Shown piece after piece: positions 1 to 5,237 of a stretch of 6,217 bases of DNA. The stretch comes from DASPKW01 sp038244055 (GTDB lineage Bacteria > Planctomycetota > Phycisphaerae > Tepidisphaerales > Tepidisphaeraceae): assembly GCA_038244055.1 (NCBI GenBank), contig JBBRTW010000436.1:1-6217 (forward strand), given 5' to 3'. Within the stretch, counting starts at the first letter, position 1. Each line of letters opens with the position of its first letter. The notes under the pieces are model-generated. The model was not told the origin of the DNA. It saw nothing but the letters and a program-made list of their open reading frames with translations, and did not search any database. A program made the position numbers and the translations under genes.

Positions 1-776
1 ATTTCGTCCTTCTGGCCGACCAGGTCCGCGCCTATGACAATCCCGCCGAGATGCCCAAAGCGGATTTGGTGCTGGTCACACTCAAGACCACCGCCAACGA
101 TCAGTTTGAAACCCTGATCACCCCACTTCTCAAAGACAATACTGTGATCCTGACCCTACAGAATGGTCTGGGAAATGAAGAGCGCCTGGCAGATTTGTTC
201 GGGGCGGGGCGGGTGATGGGCGGCACCGCCTTCGTCTGCATCAACCGCATCGGGCCGGGGCATGTGAATCACATCGCCGACGGCCTGATTGCCATTGGCG
301 AAATCTCCGGGCCACCGGCCGATCGCGCCAATCAGGTGGCCGACTTGTTCAAATCCAGCAATGTGCCCGTTCGGGTGCTGGAGAGCCTTCGTTATGGGAG
401 GTGGGAAAAGCTGGTCTGGAATATCCCGTTCAATGGCTTATCGGCCGTGATGGATATGACAACGGAGCTGCTCATCGACTCAGCCGAGGGGGAGGAGTTG
501 GTTCGCCAGATCATGTCCGAAGTCCTGGCGGCGGCGAAGGGTGTGGGGGTCTATCTTCCACAAGAGTTAATTGAGGCAAAAATTGCCGCCACGCGTAAAA
601 TGGGGGACTACAGAACGAGCATGCACCTGGACATGAAAGCGGGGCGGGCCATGGAGGTTGAGGCGATTTTTGGTTATCCGTTAAAAGTTGCCCAGAATGC
701 CAACGTGCCCGTTCTGCGACTGGAAATGCTATACGAATTACTGCAAATTCGTAATAAAACGCGCCACAACGGCTAA
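1..776 (+). CDS. panE: 2-dehydropantoate 2-reductase (ketopantoate reductase), 5'-truncated by the window edge
   Basis: Reduces 2-dehydropantoate to pantoate with NADPH in the cytoplasm, a step of pantothenate/CoA synthesis. The reading frame is open from the first base (first full codon at base 3), so the true start and the N-terminal GxGxxG Rossmann loop lie upstream. 257 residues are visible against about 300 in the family, so roughly 45-50 are missing. Visible family marks are LVLVTLKTT near visible residue 22 (end of the nucleotide-binding half), LQNGLGNEE near 52, and RWEKLVWNIPFN at 133-144. The last carries the Lys (136) expected to be catalytic and the conserved Asn residues of the helical domain. 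SMHLDMKAGRAMEVEAI follows and matches the substrate-binding Ser and Glu region. The ATG at base 51 is internal and not the start. No terminator is obvious after the TAA. The ApbA/PanE superfamily also holds paralogues of unknown substrate, so the family is certain but the substrate is inferred. Confidence 0.9.
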   Translation, partial: FVLLADQVRAYDNPAEMPKADLVLVTLKTTANDQFETLITPLLKDNTVILTLQNGLGNEERLADLFGAGRVMGGTAFVCINRIGPGHVNHIADGLIAIGEISGPPADRANQVADLFKSSNVPVRVLESLRYGRWEKLVWNIPFNGLSAVMDMTTELLIDSAEGEELVRQIMSEVLAAAKGVGVYLPQELIEAKIAATRKMGDYRTSMHLDMKAGRAMEVEAIFGYPLKVAQNANVPVLRLEMLYELLQIRNKTRHNG

Positions 777-810
777 TTGAACATCATCGCACGACTTGCA
801 CATTTTGTGA

Positions 811-838
811 TTGTTTTCTGAACACTTCGGGTTATATT
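811..838 (+). promoter_or_regulatory. possible promoter of the small-protein gene
   Basis: TATATT at 833-838 is a good -10 match. TTGTTT at 811-816 is a weak -35 match, with a 16-bp spacer. The segment is AT-rich compared with its surroundings. Initiation would fall at about 844-846, the first bases of the long inverted repeat at 843-911, so the transcript would start with that structure. The -35 is poor, so this is a candidate only. Confidence 0.35.
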
Positions 839-842
839 TCCC

Positions 843-936
843 TCATCGGAGAGCAGGAGAAGCTCGACTGAGGGCAAATTGGGGGATGTAGAGCCCTCCT
901 CACTCCGATGACGCATTTCATTTTTTCGGAGTGGAG
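843..936 (+). promoter_or_regulatory. structured 5' leader with alternative helices over the Shine-Dalgarno region; unassigned riboswitch-like element
   Basis: Seen directly: TCATCGGAG (843-851) is perfectly complementary to CTCCGATGA (903-911), a 9-bp helix enclosing 51 nt. Inside it GAGGGC (870-875) pairs with GCCCTC (893-898), and AGC (852-854) can pair with GCT (862-864), giving a small three-way-junction fold. CACTCCGA (901-908), most of which is the 3' strand of the outer helix, is also perfectly complementary to TCGGAGTG (926-933). That segment contains one GGAG and the first G of the GGAG at 933-936 used by the next gene. The two helices cannot form together. By inference, the outer helix would leave the ribosome site free and the alternative would hide part of it. 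I do not recognise the enclosed sequence as a known riboswitch class. Chance complementarity is possible. Confidence 0.4.
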
Positions 937-944
937 TAAATTCA

Positions 945-1124
945 ATGTCTCATCGTCGGCGCGCACAATTCGGTCTTATATCGGCCTGCTTCATCCTCGT
1001 CGTCACCATTGGCGTTCTCTTCGCCGGTGCCAAGGCGAGCGTGGAACGTCAGGGCACTGCATCGGCCCAAAGCGGCATTCAGCCCCATGTCGGCGAGGTG
1101 AACCTGGTCTCCCTTCGGAAATAA
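945..1124 (+). CDS. small exported or membrane-anchored protein of 59 residues, unknown function
   Basis: A short gene starting MSHRRRAQFGLIS and ending EVNLVSLRK before TAA. Support for it: GGAG at 933-936 lies 8 nt before the ATG, and a strong intrinsic terminator follows 42 nt after the stop. The protein has a basic N-tip (RRR at 4-6), a hydrophobic core at about residues 9-28 (FGLISACFILVVTIGVLFAG) and an AKA motif at 29-31 that would suit signal peptidase I. About 28 mostly polar residues follow. This is either a secreted peptide of about 28 residues or a single-span membrane protein with its tail outside. I do not recognise a family. It has its own leader and terminator, so it is probably transcribed alone. 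A toxin-like small hydrophobic protein is conceivable, but the polar tail does not favour that. Confidence 0.6.
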   Translation: MSHRRRAQFGLISACFILVVTIGVLFAGAKASVERQGTASAQSGIQPHVGEVNLVSLRK

Positions 1125-1166
1125 CCCCGGCCCCTAACGGGACTCGTGGGCAAGGGAGGGGAGAGC

Positions 1167-1197
1167 AGGGCGGCCATCGGGCCGCCCTTTTTGTTTT
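1167..1197 (+). terminator. intrinsic (Rho-independent) terminator
   Basis: AGGGCGGCC (1167-1175) and GGCCGCCCT (1180-1188) form a perfect 9-bp GC-rich stem with a 4-nt loop (ATCG), followed by TTTTTGTTTT. This is the clearest terminator in the window. It ends the small-protein transcript and separates it from the GlmU-like gene downstream. Confidence 0.9.
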
Positions 1198-1256
1198 GTG
1201 GTGCTGAATAAAATGTGTAAATCGCACCTTTGCGAGGGGATGGGGCTATTGGCCGA

Positions 1257-1262
1257 TATAAT
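1257..1262 (+). promoter_or_regulatory. consensus -10 box for a leaderless transcript of the GlmU-like gene
   Basis: A perfect TATAAT lies six bases before the ATG at 1269. Usual spacing from -10 to start site puts transcription initiation at or within a base of the A of that ATG. No Shine-Dalgarno sequence is present at normal distance (1263-1268 reads CTTTCG). No convincing -35 is seen: TTGCGA at 1230-1235 would give a 21-bp spacer. Confidence 0.5.
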
Positions 1263-1268
1263 CTTTCG

Positions 1269-2519
1269 ATGCACGTTGTCATTTTCGAAGGTTCTCGCTG
1301 GCATACTTTTGCGCCGTTCTCCCTCTCCCGGCCGGTCTTTGCACTGGCCACTGGAGCGGGCACTCTCCTGGACAAACACGTTCGGCATTTGCGGCCAACC
1401 CGCCTGAGCCTCTGGGTGCGCCCGGCGCTGGCGCAGTGGTGCATGGAACATCTTGCCCCGCGATTTCCATTTCCCGTCACGGTCAACCAGCCGCTGGATG
1501 ATGAGCCGGCGCTTCTGGCGAGCGGTCGAACTCTTCATTTGAGGGGATTCGAGCATTCCGACGAGCCGTGTGCGATTGTCGATGAAGATGCCGCCGGTCA
1601 GAAGCTGATTCGCAAAGCCATCGTCCGCATGCCGGGCCTGACGCTCGATGACGCGATGAATCGCACCGAGAAGTGGTCTCAAATCCTCAGCCTCCCGCGC
1701 GTGACGGAAGAAGCCCGCATGGCCGACTATGCGTGGGACTTGATCGGCTGGAACGAAGAAGCGCTGATGGACGATTTCGTGGCGATGCACGCCGATGCGG
1801 CTCATGGCCCCAAGCCGGCCGGGCCTTACCACATGGTGCGCGAGGAAGATATTTGGATCGGCTCGGGCGTCAAGTTGGAGCCGGGCGTGGTGCTCGATGC
1901 CTCGCGCGGGCCGGTGATGCTGGCGGACAGCGCATCGATCGGCGCGAATTCCGTGCTGAAGGGACCTTGCTACATCGGTCCGCATTGCCAGGTCAAACCG
2001 CTGACTATCATCCACGCCGGCACCACGCTCGGCCCGCTCTGCAAGGTCGGCGGGGAGATCAGCAACTCCATCATGATCGGCCACTCCAACAAGGGCCACG
2101 AAGGCTACCTCGGCGACAGTTACGTCGGCGAATGGGTCAACCTCGGCGCGGGAACCACCACGAGCAATCTCAAGAACACCTATGGCCCGATCAAGGTGCG
2201 CATGGGAACGCACGACATCGACACCGGCCTGCGGCACCTCGGATCGCTCATCGGCGATCACGCCAAGACCGCGATCGGCACCCGGCTGATGACGGGCAGC
2301 TACATCGGCTATTCCTCGATGATCGCCACCAGCGGCCTGCCGCCGATTTCAGTCCCCTCTTACAGTTTCATCACCGACCGCGGCCGGGAAGAGTACCGCT
2401 TCGACAAGGCCCTGGAGGTGATGAAGACGATGTGGATGCGGCGGCAGAACGTATGGAACGCGGGGGCGGAGGCGGTTGCGCGATACGCGGCGGAAGCGGC
2501 CGGGGAAGTCGAGCGGTAA
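1269..2519 (+). CDS. alternative GlmU-family protein: putative sugar nucleotidyltransferase with left-handed beta-helix acyltransferase domain
   Basis: A 416-residue cytoplasmic protein of the alternative bacterial GlmU type. That family is annotated as glucosamine-1-phosphate N-acetyltransferase plus UDP-GlcNAc diphosphorylase, feeding peptidoglycan and glycan synthesis. Residues 1-170 form a short nucleotidyltransferase-like part with the family's N-terminal pattern (MHVVIFEG, then SLSRPVFAL at 18-26). They lack the GxGTRM..PK signature of classical GlmU. Residues about 195-355 show hexapeptide turns of a left-handed beta-helix (IGSGVKLEPGVVL, IGANSVLKG). GHSNKGHEGYLGD (271-283) and NLGAGTTTSNLKNTYG (291-306) match the GlmU acetyltransferase core, with Lys275 and His277 at the place of the catalytic-base region. 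The tail from about 365 is helical. ATG 1269 is preferred over the in-frame TTG at 1230 because family proteins begin at MHVVIFE. The enzyme family is clear, but the exact sugar substrate and whether both activities persist are inferred. Confidence 0.82.
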   Translation: MHVVIFEGSRWHTFAPFSLSRPVFALATGAGTLLDKHVRHLRPTRLSLWVRPALAQWCMEHLAPRFPFPVTVNQPLDDEPALLASGRTLHLRGFEHSDEPCAIVDEDAAGQKLIRKAIVRMPGLTLDDAMNRTEKWSQILSLPRVTEEARMADYAWDLIGWNEEALMDDFVAMHADAAHGPKPAGPYHMVREEDIWIGSGVKLEPGVVLDASRGPVMLADSASIGANSVLKGPCYIGPHCQVKPLTIIHAGTTLGPLCKVGGEISNSIMIGHSNKGHEGYLGDSYVGEWVNLGAGTTTSNLKNTYGPIKVRMGTHDIDTGLRHLGSLIGDHAKTAIGTRLMTGSYIGYSSMIATSGLPPISVPSYSFITDRGREEYRFDKALEVMKTMWMRRQNVWNAGAEAVARYAAEAAGEVER

Positions 2520-2568
2520 TCGATTCCGCCCCATCCGTTTCTCCATCCGTTTTGCGGGCATTCCGCCT

Positions 2569-2766
2569 TCATCCGCCGCCGACGAAAGTCACTAACTCCA
2601 CCACATCGCCCTCCTTCAGCCCCGTATCGTACTTTTCGGATCGCAGAATCCGGCGGTTCAACTCCACCGCCACTTTGTCGGGCGCGAGTTTGTAGCGAAC
2701 CAGGAGATTCTGAACGGTTTCGCCATCGGGAAAGTCGCGCGCTTCGCCATTGACTGTCACCAGCAT
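2569..2766 (-). CDS. thiS: sulfur carrier protein ThiS-like
   Basis: A 65-residue ubiquitin-fold sulfur carrier. In thiamine synthesis such a protein is adenylated at its C-terminal Gly by ThiF, thiocarboxylated, and gives sulfur to ThiG for the thiazole ring. The sequence begins MLVTVNGEARDFPDGETV, has the VAVELNRRIL strand at 32-41 and KEGDVVELVTFVGGG at the end. The C-terminal Gly-Gly is essential in this family and is present. Length fits the family (about 65-70). The frame is open upstream to 3003, but that extension only translates a palindromic repeat, so the ATG at 2764-2766 is the start. No Shine-Dalgarno site precedes it. No thiG, thiF or thiO is adjacent: the gene is convergent with the GlmU-like gene 49 bp away, and the next gene upstream is a membrane protein. 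A sulfur carrier for another pathway is possible. Confidence 0.88.
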   Translation of the reverse strand: MLVTVNGEARDFPDGETVQNLLVRYKLAPDKVAVELNRRILRSEKYDTGLKEGDVVELVTFVGGG

Positions 2767-2775
2767 AGGGAAGCA

Positions 2776-2781
2776 AGTATA
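2776..2781 (-). promoter_or_regulatory. possible -10 box of thiS
   Basis: Read on the minus strand this is TATACT, ending 9 nt before the thiS ATG, so the transcript would have a leader of only about 2-4 nt. The hexamer at 17-bp spacing (CTCGAA) does not resemble a -35. Together with the missing Shine-Dalgarno site this suggests near-leaderless translation, but the evidence is weak. Confidence 0.3.
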
Positions 2782-2862
2782 GGGCTTTCGCTTTCGGTTT
2801 CGAGTATGGAATGGAAGGCCTTGGAGACATGCAGGGCAATTGGATGTCAATCCTATCGCATC

Positions 2863-2976
2863 GATTTCGGATTTCGGATTTCGGATTGAAGACCGCAATT
2901 CAATCCGCAATCCGCAATCCGAAATCCGCAATTGCTGCCCATCGCATGCCATATGCGATTGCCCTTGGAGATATGA
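2863..2976 (-). repeat. palindromic interspersed repeat, copy 1
   Basis: Bases 2870-2976, read on the minus strand, align without gaps to 6111-6217 on the plus strand (107 nt, 14 mismatches, 87%). In element orientation it starts TCATATCTCCAAGGGCAATC. A small hairpin follows (ATCGCAT/ATGCGAT with a 5-nt loop, 2941-2959), then a large hairpin built of 7-nt units GGATTTC or GGATTGC. The large hairpin's arms meet at GGATTGAA / TTCAATCC around an 8-nt loop near 2891-2898. Mismatches in the large stem fall mainly where a G faces an A at the variable unit position. The left arm continues to 2863. It begins 28 nt after the stop of the AI-2E-family gene and points the same way as that gene. It resembles a REP- or MITE-type element. 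No transposase gene is in the window. Confidence 0.85.
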
Positions 2977-3004
2977 CGCCTTCAAGGCGGGCAGGAGGCC
3001 CATG

Positions 3005-5014
3005 CTACGCTAATGCCAGCGCCGGCTTCTTTACCGATTCGTCATTGATCAGCAGGGGCGCTACCACCTGGCGGAGTTTTTCGACGGCTTCCTCGAGGCT
3101 GCAAACCACCAGGTCCGCCCCCGCGGCCGCCAGGCGCTCGCGGGATTTTTTGACATCGCCGCATTCGGTCCACAGGCCGACGATGATTTTCAAATCCGGC
3201 AGGCTGGCGCGCAGGCGTTTGACGATGTACCGCGCATGGGTGACGGCCGCGGGCGGCAGCGCTGAGACGACCACCACCTGGGCCTGTTTTTCCCCCACTA
3301 TTTGAACGTACTCGCTGGCGAGTTTCTCCACCGAGACATGCTCGGCGCGGTATCCGCGGCGATCGAGCACCTGGGCAAGCATGACGCAGGCGATTTCATC
3401 GGCGGGATCCCGCGCCGGCAGGCAGACCACGGTCCGCTCATACTGAACGGTCTCCAATTCCGCGATGGGTCGATTCTCTCCCACCGTGGCTTCCAGGGGC
3501 TTCTTGCCGTTCGAGCTCAGGCCGCTCTCTCCCTTGACATGCAGTTCGGTTTTGGTGCCTTCCTGCGCGGCCGGCATCTCGCCAAGGTCCACGACCAGTT
3601 CGCGAACTTCATTGCGGATCAGCGCCTGCTTGTGTTCATCGAGTTGATCGCGATGCCGTTCATTTTCCGCCAGGCTCAGCGCGGGCAGGACAACGGTGTC
3701 GTACAAACGCACCAGGGGCAGATCGGCCGCATAAGAGGTCAGCAGTTCCTCGGCCTCTTCAATATCTTCCGCCAGGAGGCGCTGATAAAGCCGGTATTTC
3801 GGCTCCAGCGCCGGCTGAGCGCCGAGCAGGATATTGAGGAATTCGAGCTGAGGAACGTACTTTCCCGCCACCACGAAAATCACCGTCAGCGGCGTTGAAA
3901 GTAGTAGGCCGACTAATCCCCACAGCCAGGTCCAGAAAACCGCCGCCACCAGGATCGCGACCTCCGATACGCCCGCGCTGCTCCCGTACAGCCATGGCTC
4001 AACCCAATTGGTGGTGATCAGCTCGACGACAATGAACATGACGACCACGGCGGCCGGGACGGACATCCCATGGTAAACCGCCAGCGCCAGGATCATCGGA
4101 AATGCCGCGCCGATCCATGGCCCAATGTACGGAACAAATCGCAAAAGCCCGGTGAGCATTCCCCAGAGCAGCCAGTTCGGAAACGCCGGATCGCTATGCC
4201 CGAAGAGCGCGCCGATCACCCAGAGGCCCGCCCCGATCGTCAGCCCATAGGCACCGTTGACGATGCACTGGGCGATCAGATAGCGGCTGATGCGCGTGGC
4301 CGCCTCATCCATCGCCTGGGTGGTGATATTGATCTGCCCCTGGCCGATCAGGCGGATGACGCGGTCACGCACGTCCTCGCGCGCAATCAGCACGAAGATC
4401 GCGAGGATCGCGACGATGAATAGCGTTGCCAGCGGCTCGAGGATGGGCGAGAGCGCGGAGTAGAGGTTGCCCACCAGTCGATCCAGGCCGTTGCCATCGG
4501 GCCCCGCGGTGATCGAGACCGGAACGGGGGTCGAAGTCTGGCCCGATGGGTTGAACGTGGCAGGGGTGGGTGCGCCCGGCAGGTCTCCCGATTTCACGGC
4601 CGGCGCGGTGGTGGCCGGCTGCGTGGTGGCATTGTGAATCGAGTTCTCAATTGCCCGCGAGGCCTTCTCGAAATTACCGCCGCTGGTAAGGCGCTTGACC
4701 CATGTGACTTTTTCCTCGATGTTGGCCTGGTATTGCGGAATTTTGCTGGCAAGATCTCCCACTTGCCCGACGACGATGTAGCCCAGTACCCCGATCACGC
4801 CAACGACCAGAAGCACTACCGCGATTACCGCGGGCACGCGCCCCAGATGCAGTCGTTGTAAGCGCGTGACAAGAGGGGCAAGGACAAAGCTGAGCATCGT
4901 CGCCAGGGCCACCGGCACCAGCACCTGTTTGGCGAAATAGAGCGCGCCGATCACCACCGCGACCGAAGCCAATGCCAGTATTCGCGAGTTCTTCGGCGCA
5001 GCAGCTTGGGCCAT
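3005..5014 (-). CDS. AI-2E/PerM-family transporter with C-terminal helical and degenerate B12-binding-like domains
   Basis: A 669-residue inner-membrane protein of the AI-2E exporter (PerM/TqsA) family; the substrate is unknown. About eight membrane segments are visible, near residues 11-28, 31-50, 60-84, 192-211, 246-271, 280-313, 318-337 and 351-385. Family hallmarks are RFVPYIGPWIGAAFP (292-306), NWVEPWLYG (336-344) and FWTWLWGLVGLLLSTPL (360-376). The soluble loop after segment 3 carries a Thr/Pro/Ala-rich insertion at about 129-175. After the core, about 404-470 (YRLYQRLLAEDIEEAEELL onward) is a helical module seen in long members of the family. About 526-655 is a Rossmann-like domain resembling cobalamin-binding domains, but the DxHxxG position reads DPADEIA, so the ligand His is absent. 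ATG 5014 is chosen because the upstream extension to 5134 is unlike a membrane-protein N-terminus. No good Shine-Dalgarno site is seen. It is divergent from the secreted-protein gene. Confidence 0.88.
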   Translation of the reverse strand: MAQAAAPKNSRILALASVAVVIGALYFAKQVLVPVALATMLSFVLAPLVTRLQRLHLGRVPAVIAVVLLVVGVIGVLGYIVVGQVGDLASKIPQYQANIEEKVTWVKRLTSGGNFEKASRAIENSIHNATTQPATTAPAVKSGDLPGAPTPATFNPSGQTSTPVPVSITAGPDGNGLDRLVGNLYSALSPILEPLATLFIVAILAIFVLIAREDVRDRVIRLIGQGQINITTQAMDEAATRISRYLIAQCIVNGAYGLTIGAGLWVIGALFGHSDPAFPNWLLWGMLTGLLRFVPYIGPWIGAAFPMILALAVYHGMSVPAAVVVMFIVVELITTNWVEPWLYGSSAGVSEVAILVAAVFWTWLWGLVGLLLSTPLTVIFVVAGKYVPQLEFLNILLGAQPALEPKYRLYQRLLAEDIEEAEELLTSYAADLPLVRLYDTVVLPALSLAENERHRDQLDEHKQALIRNEVRELVVDLGEMPAAQEGTKTELHVKGESGLSSNGKKPLEATVGENRPIAELETVQYERTVVCLPARDPADEIACVMLAQVLDRRGYRAEHVSVEKLASEYVQIVGEKQAQVVVVSALPPAAVTHARYIVKRLRASLPDLKIIVGLWTECGDVKKSRERLAAAGADLVVCSLEEAVEKLRQVVAPLLINDESVKKPALALA

Positions 5015-5123
5015 ATCCGCTTGAACTGCAAAGCCAGTGCCGGGTGAACGGAACGGTGGTCGGCTGTGCCGGCAGGGGGCCATCAACCACCAAAATCGCG
5101 GCCGATAACTGCCCATACCCCCT

Positions 5124-5182
5124 GCATCCGACACGAAGGTGGGCTATAGCTGACGTTGCTTCGTGCCCTCCGCATCCGGCAC
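5124..5182. repeat. pair of short direct repeats in the divergent intergenic region
   Basis: GCATCCGACAC (5124-5134) and GCATCCGGCAC (5172-5182) match at 10 of 11 bases and lie 48 bp apart in the 223-bp region (5015-5237) between the divergent AI-2E-family and secreted-protein genes. They could be regulator sites serving both promoters, or chance. I see no convincing -35/-10 pair on either strand in this intergenic region. Confidence 0.25.
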
Positions 5183-5237
5183 CGATTGCCCCGCAGAAGC
5201 CCCTCCCATCGACCGATAGAAAGATAGGAGACTGTCT

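Noticed and set aside
870..880. AGGGCAAA in the leader, which resembles part of the c-di-GMP-I (GEMM) riboswitch
   Set aside because: None of the other conserved GEMM segments (the CACGCA start, the GGGACGCAAAGCC core, the tetraloop and receptor) are present.
908..1207. 99-codon ORF overlapping the small-protein gene
   Set aside because: It has no ribosome site, an Arg/Gly/His-rich product, and reads through the terminator stem.
1134..2261. 375-codon ORF on the minus strand opposite the GlmU-like gene
   Set aside because: It lies antisense to a clearly recognisable protein, has Arg/His/Asp-rich composition typical of a GC-rich shadow frame, has no family resemblance, and runs through the terminator.
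2531..2552. Direct repeat CCATCCGTTT (2531-2540 and 2543-2552) between the convergent genes
   Set aside because: It is too short, has no associated hairpin plus T-run on either strand, and is probably chance. No terminator could be supported in this 49-bp gap.
1673..2695. 340-codon plus-strand ORF in another frame
   Set aside because: It overlaps the GlmU-like gene and thiS, has a low-complexity Arg-rich product, and is a shadow frame.
2863..2934. Tandem 7-nt units considered as a CRISPR or simple satellite array
   Set aside because: There are no spacers, the unit is only 7 nt, and the units form two inverted arms of one hairpin that is shared with the second copy.
2941..2976. Shared peptide AHxMPxAIALGxM in translations of both repeat copies, considered as a conserved small protein
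   Set aside because: The similarity follows from nucleotide identity of the repeat. Differences between copies show no clear third-position bias, and neither copy has its own start with a ribosome site.
2569..3003. Extended 144-residue version of the thiS frame
   Set aside because: The extra 79 residues translate the palindromic repeat (RISDCGLRI / IRNPKSEI-like peptides); the ThiS fold starts at MLVTVNG.
5015..5134. 40-residue N-terminal extension of the AI-2E-family protein
   Set aside because: It is polar and Pro/Arg-rich with no family similarity. The conserved membrane protein begins naturally at MAQAAAPKNSR with its first membrane segment.
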